DNA of 64,000 nucleotides from Proales similis (GCA_019059635.1 JAGVRJ010000009.1:434001-498000); one strand, 5' to 3'. Shown: positions 34,201-46,353, counted from the first letter of the stretch. The notes: generated from the letters alone by a model not told the origin. Made by a program: numbers and translations.

Positions 34201-37200
34201 ATGAGCGAAAAGGCAGGCATACAGGAGCTGTCCAAGCAGATTGAAACGTTCAAAAAAGAGGCAAGTTTTCAATCTCGCCGCAAATGAAGCGAATTGGCGC
34301 TCATTCATAGAGAACAGATCGAGGAAAAAGTGAAAAAGCTCGGCAAAATCGACTTGAAAAGCAGCAACCGAGACAAGGATGCGTACAAGGACGCACTTGA
34401 AGAGGCGGTCAACGAGTAAGTTGAACTTTATTTTCTCCCCCAGAATAATGACGCATGCGGTCAGAGAGTTCTCATTCACTGTATTGGTTGCCGTTTTTAT
34501 TTTTACAATATTCTTCAAAACAAATGGCTACCACTCGAATCGTTGTTGAGTGAGTGCGAAAAACCTTTCGTTCCAGGGCCGAAAGAACTCGGCAAGTTTG
34601 GCCTTGACAGACGAGCTTAGGTAAACGTGCCATCTGCGTCCTTTGTTTTGTCCCAGGCAGCCGCCGACTCCTTCGTTGTGCGGCAAGGGTACGTTGCCTC
34701 GTTGGCGTTGATCTTCACTCAAACGCTTTCCTTTCAGGCCGACTGTAGAGCGCGATTCGTTCAAGCAGAAGAAACGTTTGTCGCGATCGTACTGAAATGT
34801 GCTCTCGTTGAAGTAGCTGCTAACGTTCAAGAACTGCTCCATTTTGGCCAACTCGGACCACGGCGAGCGAACAAACTGCTCGCCGTCTACGATCAGAATC
34901 TCAGACCGGTCGAACCGCTTGAGCCAGTTCAACAGGTCCAAATAGTAAACACTGTTTCGAATCGGTTTCATGCTCATTAGGATGCGATCGATGTCTGTTC
35001 GGTTTGAGTTGATTATTTCGGTGAGAACGCTGTTCATTCGGCGGCATTGGCGTTCAGAGTCGCTTTTTTTCCGTCTCAGACTGCAGTGAGTGAGCTCTGA
35101 CTGGAGACGAACAATCGGATTGCGAACGATCACAATCAGCTTTGTCTTCTGGTCGTAGGTCCTCACTCTGTCGGGCGCCTCCACACTTCGATAGTAGCCG
35201 GGCGTCTTCTCAATCACAATTGTCGGCCTCTTTCCCTCGTCCATGCAGACAACTGGCATTTGGTTTCGGTACCAGTCGACGCCTTTGGCGTAGTTCTCGT
35301 CGCGATCGAAATAGTGAATCTCATTTGATGGACAGCCGTTGGCTTTCAATGCCGCCTCGATCTCGGGATGAATGCTCGCGTATCTGATCAGTGCATATGT
35401 GCCCGATTTTTTAACGCCGAGCACAAGCGCGTTGGGCGCCAGGCGGCCGGAGCTAATGCACGAGTTGGTGGCCGCGTTCTGATCTGATGCATTTAGCTCG
35501 ACTCGAAATGAGTGGGCCGTGAGAATGAGGGGCAGCGCTAAAGCCAACAGCCAGTCAAAAATAAGTGTTGACATTTCAAAAGCTGACCGGCCAGAATTAT
35601 TAGAGCCGATCAAAAGCAACAGTGATTGTGATCAACAGCAGCACTAGTTGCGATCACGCTAGTCCATCTAAATGTTATCAAGCATCAAGTTGAAGTGCAC
35701 GAGTGGCGGATTAATTTCTCAACAAGCCGAATGACAATCGGCCGAAGAGATCGTCGAGATGAGAAGAAAATGAGAGGAAGTTGATCCGTCGATTTTCAGG
35801 CGCCAACTGATAACTGCACAAGCTCATTCTGCTATTAGAGTCTATTTTCGCCGGCGCTTTTGTAAATATTGCCCAACAACAACAACAACTCGATTTGCAT
35901 TCATCATTCTGAATAGAGTCAATGAGCGCACAAGTGTTTGATGGCGCCCAGCGAGTGTGTTTGTGGGAGAGATAGACGAGGAGAAAGAGATGAATGGACG
36001 AGGCGAGAGGCAGAGCGAGAGCGGACTAAGTGAGTGAAAGCAGACGAGCAAGCGATCGGCTAATCAATGTTTGATTACTTCATATTTGTCAATGCGTCAC
36101 TCAGAGTTAAAGCACAGACGTGGATGAGAATGAGGCGTAAAGTGAATTGAGAAGTTTGTTTTTAATTAAAACGAGATTAAGAGGCGCCCAGAGAGAGAGA
36201 GATGGATAGAGAAGAGAGCGAGCGAGCGAGTAAGGAGGAAAGCGATAAACGGACAGAGTGTGTGAGCTTGCGCTTGAGAAAAACAGAAAAGAACAAGAGC
36301 CAGCGTTTGTTTAAGTAAAAGAGAGAGAAAAAGAGGCAAGTATTCGGAAACGATCTGCTTACATAAATTCGGCCCCTATCAATCGATCTACTTCACTGAT
36401 CCAGCACTCTGTCGGTCTTCATTTCTCTAATCTAATTGATTGATGCATGTATTCGAGCGGATCGCTTTTGCATGCCCAGTTGGCCGGCTCGCTTATCCGC
36501 TTGCTGGCCGCTTACTTGTTGCTGGCCGAATTGTTGTTATTCGTAAACAATATTAGAAATCATTTATATATCAAGATCCAGTGATGATCATCTTGGCCGA
36601 GACCGCCAATCTGGCTTTGTGAAAAATTATATATGGCAAGAATGCGCGAAATTGGGTTAAAGGGAAAAGAAAACGAAACACAATTTCCTCGCCCAATTTC
36701 CAAATGTGCGAGTCAAGCGCGAGTCCAGCGAATGATTGAGTGAGTTGGTCTGAGTGTGTGCGTGCGAATGAATGAAAAATGACGAATGAGGCTGGTGAGA
36801 AGCGGCAGGCCGGCCAAGCAGACTTGTTGATATTTAAACTGAGCTCGCCTCTCACCCACCAGCACCGCTTTCGTGTCGATTATAACAGTGATGCTGCTGC
36901 CAGTGCCCGGTGTTGCTCTGATAGAAGATATTCACACGCTCGGAAAGCAAAGGTCAAAATACTTGAAGCTCCTGCTGCTGCTGCTGAGACTGTGAGACCT
37001 AAAAGAAACAAAATGATGCAGAACTGAAAGAAATTGGTTGGAGAGCAGCGAAAGCGGGTGAGTGCTCAGCTTGAATCGAATTCCACTCTCAGAGGTGAGC
37101 TCGTTTCTAATTTGTTCGAGATCAGGGCTCTAATCTGTAAAATAGTTGGAGGAAGCGGGCGCTTGCATCGGGCCAACACATGAGCTCGTGAATATCGAAT

Positions 37201-40200
37201 CGCAAACAGAATAGCGCGCCGGTCGACTTGTTTTTGTCGAAGGAAATGGCTTTTGTTGTTTGTCGAGAACCAGGTGGCTTTATGTCACTGAGGACCATCG
37301 TCGTTCTGCACGAGTGTGTGTGTGTGTGTGAGAGGAAAAAAGTGAGAGAGTTTGTCGATTGTTTAGTAATTCTCTTCTATTTGGCCGACCGTTGGTGTTT
37401 TCGAGCTTATGAATATAAATTGAGTAATGAGCCGCAGTAGGCCAATCATTGCGATAGATTTGCTGCGAGAGATCGCTTGCGCAATCAAGTGCCCGATATG
37501 ATAGGATCAGAGTCAAATGTTACGCACCGATGCGGCTAAAGCGAGCCGAGATTCGCTCGTAAACAACCATTCTGACGAGAGACAGAGTCTAAGGAATAAG
37601 AAATTAAAGGAAGCGGTTTATGCCTTGACTGGCGGTGACACCACCACCACCACCGGGCGTCCAGTTTGTTCACTCGTTTGTTCGCCTCGTATCTTCACTC
37701 GTTTGTTCTCATTGACGCCTTGCAGCAAACAACTGCTGCTTATAATTAATGAAAGGGAAAGCGACGTGTCATCGTCGCAAGCAATTTAATTAATCTTGTT
37801 GAAGAGAGATCGAGCCTGCAAGCGATGCGGCCAGCAGTGCGCCTTTAACTCTCGCGCTTCTCCTCTCTCTCTCTCTCTCTCTCTGGCCAGCTTGGAGCAT
37901 TGCTAGTCGCGTTTGATAAGCTTGTCGCACCGGCTTGATGGCTAAATTAATTTAAAGGAAAACGAGCAAAACGATTTGCTTTGTAAAGCTCTAGATATTG
38001 GCAAATAAATAAAAATTATCGCTCGATTAGGCTATCAACTCAGTGCGAGAGAGAGAGAGAGAGACACAGAGAGAGAGAGAGAGAGTGAGCGAGAGTGGGA
38101 CACGAGTCCAACGAGCAGCCAGATTCCGACATGCATCGGGGAGTCTGCTCGATATTCGAAGCTCATAAAGCGTCTAATGAGCCAAGAGACTGCGGCCAAG
38201 TCGATTTGCGAGGCATCATTTTGAACTCTCGGATTCATGACTCCAATTAGAACAATATTTGACGATGATGAGGCGTCTGATTAGGGTCCATGCTTGAGGC
38301 CGAGCAGTCCTTCCGCTCTCCAAGTCTCTATTGACCACTTGAAAGCCAAGTTGGCAGTCGCGTGACGTTTATAACATCCGCGCTCTCCTCGGCCAGATCA
38401 CTAGCTTTCACTCTCTCCCTCTCTCTGGCTGATCCGCTTATCCGGTCATATTCGTTTAATTCTGTCCAGCTCATTCGACATAAACTCACTTTTAATCATT
38501 GAAAAGTCTCGAAGAGGAAAGCGAGAAGCTCAAAGAGCTCGAGGAACAATTGAACAATTTGAGCAAAGTGAGTCGACTAGTAGAAAATAGCTTCTGAATT
38601 AAATGGAAAACTTGAATTTTGCCTCTGCTCCGTTCCGTCTTTTAAGGACGATGAAAAGGACATGAAAGAAAAAGACTTTAAAAAGAAGCAGACCAATGAG
38701 CAGAAGAAAATTAAAGACATTGCGGTAGGTTGCTGCGACTCAATTGGCACTCAAATTTAGAGCAAACGAATAACACCACGAACAGAATAAAATAGAAAAA
38801 TGCTCGAAAAAACTGAGCCAGGATTTGGAAAAGCAGAAAAAGTTGGTTAACAGATAATGCTCAGATAGTGAATAAACTAAATAAAACTGTAATTGAAGAG
38901 CCGAAGAGAAAGAAAGGGAAAAAGAGAGCAAGAAGGACGAGCCGTCGGCTTTGAAGAGCTTGTTCAACACATTTCGACCAAAGAAACGAGACGAGAGCGC
39001 AGACGCCAAGTCGGAAAAGGACGAGTCGTCTAGCAAAACAGCCGACAAGAAAAAGAAAGCCGAAGAGAAGAGGTCGAAAGAGGACGATGATGACGAAGAA
39101 GATGAAGATATCGTGGACGACGATGAGAATGAGCAAGACGACCGACGAGAAGAGGAAGAACAGGACGACGATGACGACGCGGATGATGGCAAAAAGAAAA
39201 GCAAAAGCGAAAAGAAAAAGGCCGAACAGGAGACAAAGTCGCCAAGAGGCTTGCGAGCCATGGTCGCTGCTGAGCGCGATAAAATGCTGAGAAAAGGCTC
39301 GAAGAAGAAGGCAAGCGAGAAAGAAGAGGAGGCAAGCAAAGAGTCTAAAAGAGACAGCAAACCAACTGGCTTGAAGCAAATGGTTTCAGAGGAAGCGAAA
39401 AAAGCCAAGTTAAACCGAGAGAGTGCCACGCATCAATCAAAAGAAGCTTTAGAAAACGAACAGTTTGAGAGCGATCAGGAAGAAGAAGAAGACGAGGACG
39501 AGAATGACGAAGAGGAAGAAGAAGACTCGGTAAAGATGGCCAAAGCTTACAGCGAGCAGATTGCTGATAAAGAGGAGCCGGCTTCGACCAAAGGAGGCCT
39601 CAAGTCGTTGATGAGCAACTTAGCCAAAGGAGCTCAAAAAAAGAGAGTCGAAATTGATGCCAAAAGAGAACAAGTGCAGCAGGCTGACAAAAGCCCAGAG
39701 GACGAGGATGATGAGGATGAAGTTGAGAATGGCAAAGAGAAGCAGAAAAAGATTGGACTGGACGAAGGCAACAAATCAAGGAGCGTGCTAAGTGCTCTGA
39801 ATCGGGAAAAGAAATCGAAGCCACAAGCAGCAGCTAAATCATCTGATGCGGTTGATCATCAAGATGAGCAGCCGGACGATGAGGAGGAGGATGGCGATCA
39901 AATGCAGGAAGTTGTCAATGAGCAACCGGCAGCTCAGGCGTCAGCGCCTAGGGACGAATATTTCAAGGACGACAAGCTGATTGTGATCAGGGACTTTCAG
40001 CCGGAGCAAGAAGACGATTTGGAAATAAGGAAAGGCGAAATCGTCGAGTTTATTGACTATTGGTAAAGATCGATTTAATTCAAACTCTGCTGCATCAGAC
40101 TGAAGCCTAAATCGACCAAAAACAGCGAAGAAGATGAGTGGCTCGAAGTGAAAAATGACCGAAACGAGGAAGGCCTTGTGCCACGCTCACATGTGAAGGT

Positions 40201-42253
40201 GGGGCCGATTTGTCGATTTTCTCAAATTTCTGTAATTTGTGTCGAATTCGACAACAGCTTCACGTAGCCGAAGAGAAGCAAGTGCAAAAGAAAGGCAAAC
40301 GAAGCAGAAGCGAAAAGCAAGAAGAAAAGGTGAAAAAAGCGAAAGATAATTGAAAGCACTTTCTTCTAATTGCTGGCAACAGTTTATACCACCGGACGCA
40401 CTCAAAATGAAGGGAGCTGTGCCGAAGAGTTTTGTAGAGTCAAGTCTTAGCGTTCAATCGACAAGTGAGACAGTGACAGAGTCCGTCATTTTCTGAAATA
40501 AAACAAAATTCATTTAACAGAGGCCAGGTATTCGTATGAGGAATATCTGAGGCCCGAGCTGAGCGAGTCAATGCTGAATATGAAGAACTTTCACTGGGAT
40601 GTGAAGAAAAACAAAGTGAGAAGCAAACTCGTGTCATTTCAGCGGCTGGTCACCGTTCACAAATGCACCAACATTCCCATACCGAACAAAGAAGGTAATG
40701 CTCGTTCGACTCGCTTCTAGCTTGACCGTTCGCCTTCAAAAATTGAGTCAAACAGAGCTTCAAGTGATGAGCAGATGTTTGCGTGTTTGCCTATTTGACG
40801 GCACCAGCATTCAAAGCAACGTGCACTCAATCAGGGCACACGTGGCCGGCAAAGACGAGAGAACTTGGATATTCGACGACGAGATTACCGAGGTTGTTCC
40901 GCTGAGTGATTACTCCGAGTTTTTCGTGCGCTCTTACCAGCTGGCAGACAAGCCGAACCTGGGCCTGCTCTTCGAGCTCTCGATCTACTGCATGCATTTG
41001 GTAATCAGACGCCATTGAACTATCAAGTGCCAGCTTGTGAATTCTCAAATAGACGAGCGGCGAGTACACAGAGCTCTGCTGTGGCTGGGTGCATTTGCCA
41101 TTCGCCGACTCCGAGTCGAACGCGTTGCTTTCGAATCGCAGCTTCGATTTGACTTTGCATGGCGGCAGCTTCTTCGATAAAAATGTTCCACTCGATCCGG
41201 ACACGGCCAGTAAGCGTTTGTCTCGTTTCTCTTGCTCCAGCTTTTCTCTAATGAAGGCATCAAGAGACGAGCGGTCCAATTTCAGACCTAATCTACAAAA
41301 TGTTCAAAGAAGCCAAACTCAAGCTGAACATCAAAGAGCCCAACAACAACATGTTCGAAACACTCAAGTGAGCGTCGTTTTCATGCTTTCTCCATCGAGA
41401 ACGTGTCTAATCCTGACTTGCGTCTGATTAGCTCACTTCCAAGTCCGTTGATTGGCAGCACGTTGGCAGCGCCGTTCATCAAGTTTTTCAGAGAGGAGTT
41501 GGCAATCAGAATTCTTGTGCCCATGCTCGAGCTCGGATCCTTCAATCTTTCTACGGGTACGAACGCTCTGGCTTTTGATTCGAATGCACTCAATGACACT
41601 CGCTCTATTTACAGAGCCCATTTTCTCCCCTTTTCTCGCCTCTTTTCCACGCGCACTGACCGAGTCGGACATTTTAACTGCGGCAAGGGTAATTCAAAGA
41701 ATTTGTGTTTATCTCTCAATCTTTTCTGATTATCTTCATTTCTTTGCTGCCTCTCTCTCTCTCTCACTTTAACTCGAACTCTGCTGTGCACTCGATTCTC
41801 ACTATCTTGATTAATTGCATTTTGACGCGGCCTAGATCAACTACAACTATGCCCGAGAGCGAATGCGCCGAGATGAAAAGGTACGCCAGACTCAAGCATA
41901 CATAACTCTCCTGAACTAATTGATCGGCACATTCTAGACTGACAACGATAAATGCAGACAGGCGTTCATTCGCGTATTCGAACAACTCGTCTATCCGCTG
42001 CTCCATCACAGCACAATGCCAGATTTCAGGCTGCATGACCACGAAGCGTTGGACGTAGGATCTTTTAAACTCATCTTAAGCTCCATTCCGAATCGACTTA
42101 GAAATAAAAAATCTAAAGGCAAGACAGATCGTGATTGAGCGAGTCGCCAAAGGCTTGCGCAAACAGCCCAACCAAGTCGATTACCTGCTAAGCGGCGACG
42201 AGAGCTTTAAACCTTTTAACATTGCGGAAACTCGCTACGACATCGTGGCCTAA
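34201..42253 (+). CDS. NPHP1: Nephrocystin-1, ciliary transition zone protein
   Basis: Eighteen exons join in frame to about 965 aa. First are 34201-34260, 34318-34415, 38507-38567, 38647-38724 and 38786-38841, coding an N-terminal coiled coil. Then 38899-40062 codes a long acidic/Lys-rich linker (about residues 118-455) and the start of an SH3 domain (KLIVIRDFQPEQEDDLEI). Exon 40126-40198 completes the SH3 (EWLEVKND, EGLVPRSHV). The exons from 40258 to 42253 code the nephrocystin homology domain, with VMSRCLRVCLFDGTSIQSNV, ELCCGWVHL and FEQLVYPLLHHS. Domain order matches vertebrate NPHP1 (733 aa), but the linker is much longer. NPHP1 acts with NPHP4 and RPGRIP1L at the ciliary transition zone. 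The first intron is GC-AG. Intron 2 (34416-38506) is 4.1 kb and contains an antisense gene. Assignment of exons 1-2 is inferred from the coiled-coil fit. Confidence 0.88.
34528..35574 (-). CDS. HS3ST: Heparan sulfate glucosamine 3-O-sulfotransferase, nested in NPHP1 intron
   Basis: An intronless 348-aa frame on the minus strand. The ATG at 35572-35574 starts a signal-anchor-like helix (MSTLIFDWLLALALPLILTA). Then comes a sulfotransferase domain with the PAPS 5'-phosphosulfate loop LVLGVKKSGTYALIRYASIH. EIHYFDRDENYAKGVDWYRN includes the catalytic Glu. TIVIEKTPGYYRS and the 3'-phosphate site LIVIVRNPIVRLQSELTH follow, and the C-terminal block ends FFRPWNERFFAL. A Cys pair (FFCLNE, GGCLGQ) matches the conserved disulfide of HS3STs. 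The family transfers sulfate from PAPS to the 3-OH of glucosamine in heparan sulfate in the Golgi. The loop motif and ending resemble HS3ST5-like members most, but the subtype is uncertain. The whole gene lies antisense inside intron 2 of NPHP1. Confidence 0.9.
   Translation of the reverse strand: MSTLIFDWLLALALPLILTAHSFRVELNASDQNAATNSCISSGRLAPNALVLGVKKSGTYALIRYASIHPEIEAALKANGCPSNEIHYFDRDENYAKGVDWYRNQMPVVCMDEGKRPTIVIEKTPGYYRSVEAPDRVRTYDQKTKLIVIVRNPIVRLQSELTHCSLRRKKSDSERQCRRMNSVLTEIINSNRTDIDRILMSMKPIRNSVYYLDLLNWLKRFDRSEILIVDGEQFVRSPWSELAKMEQFLNVSSYFNESTFQYDRDKRFFCLNESRSTVGLKGKRLSEDQRQRGNVPLPHNEGVGGCLGQNKGRRWHVYLSSSVKAKLAEFFRPWNERFFALTQQRFEW
37861..37884. repeat. (CT)n microsatellite in the NPHP1 intron
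   Basis: An uninterrupted CT run. A GA run on the same strand follows at 38046-38090, so the two tracts are complementary. Confidence 0.9.
38046..38090. repeat. (GA)n microsatellite in the NPHP1 intron
   Basis: A GA run interrupted once by CACA. It lies about 180 nt from the CT tract at 37861-37884. Confidence 0.9.
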
Positions 42254-42634
42254 AGAGACACACACAGCTCATTCACCCGCCAATTTAAGTAAATTTGAGT
42301 TGAATAAAGAGACCAAATCTGCCTCAACTCGAAGCTTTTCTTTTGAGAGTCGATGTTGAGGGAAGGCTCAAGGCCGAGAAGCATTCGAATTCGGACGAAA
42401 GATGAATTAATTTTTTTGAATTTTTTTTTGGCTTTTCTGAATGACTAGAGGGTTTCTAAGAGTTGATAAATTAAAATGCAATAAATTAAATAAATTGGGT
42501 TGAAGAAGAAGTTCATCTTGCGTCTTCGTCTGAGATGATAAATAGAGAGAAGGAATAAAACCAGAAATGTAATCAACTTGATAAAAACAAAATAACACTA
42601 AACGAACGGAAAGGGAGGCAATCGCATGACTGAA
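42254..42634. other. Convergent 3' interval between NPHP1 and the peroxidase gene
   Basis: 380 nt with AATAAA (plus) near 42303 for NPHP1 and an A/T-rich block at 42410-42600 for the minus-strand 3' UTR. No coding evidence was found. Confidence 0.5.
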
Positions 42635-45600
42635 TTAAACTCTCCAGAGGTTCCAGTTTACGTCCGGCAGACGATTGCAGTCGACCAGGCTATTGCTGTC
42701 AATTGATTATTAATCGCTGTGTTTGAGCCAACACAGAGCACGCTTACCCTTGCATTGAGCTGGAAAGCATTGCGTTCGGCTGGATGGTCGGGGTGTCCAT
42801 CATGGTGCGGCAAAGAACTTTAGACAAGCTCATTTTTTTAATCTCGCCGAGTTGGTCTAGAGCAGGAATTGAAGACTCGACAGGACAGCGACGATGGACT
42901 GAGCTTACCGGGAGTGAAGGCAATGGTGGGATCGTTTGTCTCGTACCAGTAACGATCGCCCAGTTTCAAATCTCTGTATTGAAGGCCAATGAAACAAGAG
43001 ACACTGGGACCGATTATGGCGCCCTGCGCCTTGTTCTCGGCAAGCATGGCCGGGAAGGCGTCAATGTCGTTCACCGACTTGTACATTTGTCTGAGAACGG
43101 TAACGGTGTCAGGTGAAATGACTGTGGCCAGTTCTTCCCAAGTGTTGACTGGCGACAGGCCGCAGAAGGTGCGCAATTTGGTGTAGGACGGGATGCCGTG
43201 GTCTCGGCCTCGAGCGATGTTGATTGCAGCCAAATCGAAATGGAACGGACGGGCAAGATCGTCGAGAGTCTCGAACAGATGCTGGGTCAAATCTGCGGTC
43301 ACGTGACGATCGACTTTCATTATCGGGTCCTTGAGCATTCCACGCATGATCGACTCCAAGCCTCCTTGGCATGTGCTTTTGTTTGACATTGAAATTTTTA
43401 GAAATGCAAAGCGTTTGCGAGCAGACACTGCTTACTCGTAAAGGTCATTGGCTCTGAAGTAGGAGTTGCGCAGAACAAACGGCTTGGCACCAGCGGTCGT
43501 GTAGTTGCTGTTCAATCGGCTGTACTGACCCCGGACCATACTGTGTCCGAATCGACCGGCAGCAGTGGCGTACTTGAATGTCACAAATTTCAAGCTGGTC
43601 TTATTTTTTTGAAGGTACGACGCAAAGAGAGAAAACAGACCTCGTTCGAGATGCGAGGATCAATGCTGGCATCGTAGCCAGTGAAGTATTGATTGCCAGG
43701 CATCGGGAGAAGACCGAATCGGGAGGCGAGGTCACGGCCGAGCAAGATGGGCAAGTACTCGTTGTAGTGAATGTGCTGAATGAAGGCAACTACCACGCGT
43801 CTGGCTTCTTGATAAACAGTCTCGTCCGTCCACGAAGGATTTATTTGCGACAGGATGGAAGCGATTCTGTTGTGCTCTCTGACCAGCAGGGTCTGAATGC
43901 CCATGAGAGACGGATGCTGGTTAACTCGGTCATCGCCGGCTTTGAAGCATCGCTGATCGTTTCTAAAGTCAAGACAGTCGGACGGCTCCGGAGTCGGGTC
44001 TTGCGGCAGCAAGAAGTTGGCTTGCAACGCCAGTTGACCTTTGCCTCGGGATCGATCGCGCAGCTGTTCACCTTTGGCGGCAGTCGGTCCATAGATCATT
44101 GAGCCGTCCAGGAATGCGGTTTGTGAGTTGAGCTGTTCTCTCACTGGCGACTGACAGTTGGTGTCGGGGAACGTCGATGTCGATCGAGTGAACTCAATGC
44201 ACGGATGGCTCATTTGAAGGACACAGTTGCAGGTGTTGACTGCATCGATCATGATCGGACTGCATTTGGCGTTCTTGTTGCAAGTGTTGCAAACCTCCAA
44301 GTTGTTCTCGATTTCTATGGCGAAAATGATGAATACGAGTAGGATTTGGGCGCAGCAGCCAGTCGTACCTATTTTGACCGCCAAGCTGGACACATCATGG
44401 TTGACAAACTGTCCCCATTGCATGAACATGTTAGACACAGCCGGCTCGATTTCATGAGCCTCGTTGTGAAGGGCACAAGCCAGCGCTCGCTCGTTGGGAA
44501 GAGCCGATCCGTCTGAGGCAACTCGCATCGCCGAGATTCCTTTTTCGGGGCGGCAAGTTTAAATTGGTTCTGTTCAAATGAGAGAGAGAGAGCTCATCTA
44601 CCGTCAGCATAGTCCGGCTGCACGTATCGTTTGTAAGGAGTTCGCTGCTTGCCCCACCAGTTGTTTTGAACGTTGTTGCATGAACCGTCTAGGGTGCGGT
44701 ATCGCGCGTTCGGGCTGCACTGATTCGGCTGCGAAAAGGAGCAGAATCGGGGCACTGGATCAGATTGACCGGTGAACTGGCGGACTGGAGTGTTCGAAGA
44801 CTGCATAGGGACCATGGAAAGAATATTTTCAGGAACAGATGGCTGTTGCTGCTGTTGTTGAGGAAGCTGCAGATTAGCTTGAGCGCCTTGAACAGATGGG
44901 ATTGAAGTAGTTGGCTGTTGAACAACTTGGCCATTGGGTGTCTGATTGGAGAATCTGACTGGAGTCGGGATCATCTGGCCTTGAACTGGTTGGACAAGCT
45001 GCTGCTGCTGCTGCTGCTGTGCTTGTACTCCTGTAAGTGGCTGGGCTGGTTGTGTGGGAAGTTGTTGAGGCTGAGTGGTTTGGGAGAAGGGCGCTTGGGT
45101 GCTGGGCCGCTGGTTAGGGATGCCGGGCTGCTGGTTAGGGATGATGGGCTGTTGTGATCCGATTGAAGCTTCAACTCCGCTGAGTTTTTCATTTAAAAAG
45201 AAACGAAAGGTTCAAGAACTTACGAATGGCGGCATTTATGTTGAAACCGGGCTGATTTTGCCTGAAAAGCTCCATCTGACGTCTCTGGATCTCTTCTTGT
45301 CCTCGTCGGTTGAGCTCTTCCAGTTGACGCATTTGCTGTTCAATGAGCTCTTGTTCCCTGGCAGTTGGTTGTGGCTGGCCACCATTTACGCCGGTCTGCA
45401 CTGGGGCTTGCGCACCAAAGTTTACTTGAGTCGGCTGCACCGGTGAGAACTGATTAGGATTCACAGGCTGCTGAAATTGAGCTTGTCCGCTCATGCGAGG
45501 CTGAACAAAAGCTTGTGGTGGCAGCTGCTGCTGTGGAACAACTTGAGGAAATTGTCTCTGCTGAGCAAACTGTTGTTGGCCAAAAGCCGGCGCCTGCTGA

Positions 45601-45746
45601 GGCTGGATAGGGCCAAACGATCGTGGCTGAAACGCATTCGGAAAGCCAAAGCCGGCAGTGGTCTTGATGGTCTCATTCTCTGCGTATGTGCTGAGAATAA
45701 CTGTAAACAGGACCAAAAGGCCCAAACAGTTTGATTTGAATTTCAT
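42635..45746 (-). CDS. Secreted animal haem peroxidase with Gln/Pro-rich N-terminal extension
   Basis: A multi-exon gene on the minus strand with ATG at 45744-45746 and a signal peptide (LGLLVLFTVILSTYAE). An N-terminal extension to about 44750 is dominated by Gln, Pro and Asn, for example IIPNQQPGIPNQRPSTQ and a Gln6 run. The haem peroxidase domain then begins (YRTLDGSCNNVQNNWWG). It contains the distal site MQWGQFVNHD (His plus calcium-binding Asp), MGIQTLLVREHNRIA, the proximal His in GRFGHSM, and AAINIARGRDHGIPSY. The end is FTPDQLGEIKK, DCNRLPDVNWNLWRV and stop at 42635-42637. All key haem residues are present, so the enzyme should be active. It belongs to the chorion peroxidase/peroxinectin group of invertebrates, which oxidise tyrosines outside the cell. 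Intron 1 uses the acceptor TTGAAG before CTTCAATC. It heads a cluster of secreted-protein genes on the same strand. Confidence 0.92.
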
Positions 45747-46353
45747 CTTAAAGTGGCGAGAAGCCGTAATTTTTCAAGTCCAAGTTGTGTAATGACAATT
45801 TAAGCTTATTGAACACGAGAAGCGATCGAAAGACTTAAATAAGACTTAAATCGACGCTCAGACGAGGATAAGCAAGTAGACTAAAAGCTAGCAAATAGAG
45901 AATATCGTGCTTTCGCATGCATTTCAACTCGAGAGACGATCATAGCGCTCATTCAATTGGTTGTCTTTGGCTTTCTATTCATTTCTAGCCATCTAGCCGT
46001 CAAGGTCTCGCTTAGCTCATTGTTCATAGCCGATCAGAATAAGTTGAAATCAAAATTACCAAACCACAGTGTTTGTGCCGAAGCATTGAGCCAAACATTC
46101 TTAAAAATAAAATAGAAAACGAACCAATTCAGCGGCCTTTAATCCAGCTCTCATGAGCGTGAACCGATAACCAAGCCAAATAAAAACATTTTAAAACACA
46201 TTTGACTTTACTGCTTTAAATTATGAACGATCTGAGAACAATCATTAATGAATAAATAAATAAATACAATGCAACTTAATTCTACAATTTTGATGCTTTA
46301 ATTGACTCGATTGAATTGAATGTTGTGAATCTTGAGAACTGAAGAGGCGGTGT
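45747..46353. other. Intergenic region upstream of the peroxidase gene
   Basis: 607 nt holding the peroxidase promoter and the 3' UTR of the next minus-strand gene. A/T-rich, with AATAAATAAATAAATA at about 46249-46265 and TTTAAT (a minus-strand ATTAAA) near 46297. No coding signal was found. Confidence 0.5.

Larger units (their letters stand above)
35575..38506. other. Non-coding remainder of the NPHP1 intron 2
   Basis: 2.9 kb upstream of the nested sulfotransferase, with no coding sequence found. It carries several GA/CT tracts (about 36190-36215, 37861-37884, 38046-38090), a GT run near 37315, and A/G-rich segments. It must hold the HS3ST promoter and may hold NPHP1 enhancers. It ends in the acceptor TTGAAAAG at 38506. 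Confidence 0.6.

Noticed and set aside
34018-34518. A 166-codon minus-strand frame over the first NPHP1 exons.
   Set aside because: It is antisense to the coiled-coil exons and spans their introns; composition is that of a shadow frame.
38740-39429. Long Ser/Phe-rich minus-strand frames opposite the NPHP1 linker.
   Set aside because: They are the mirror image of Glu/Lys/Asp codons and have no domain features.
40063-40108. An in-frame TGA created if NPHP1 exon 6 (ending TG at 40062) were joined to the acceptor at 40098.
   Set aside because: That intron would be only 36 nt. Using the downstream acceptor ACAG at 40125 gives a 63-nt intron, keeps the frame (TGC, Cys) and gives an SH3 domain of normal length, so no recoding or mutation is needed.
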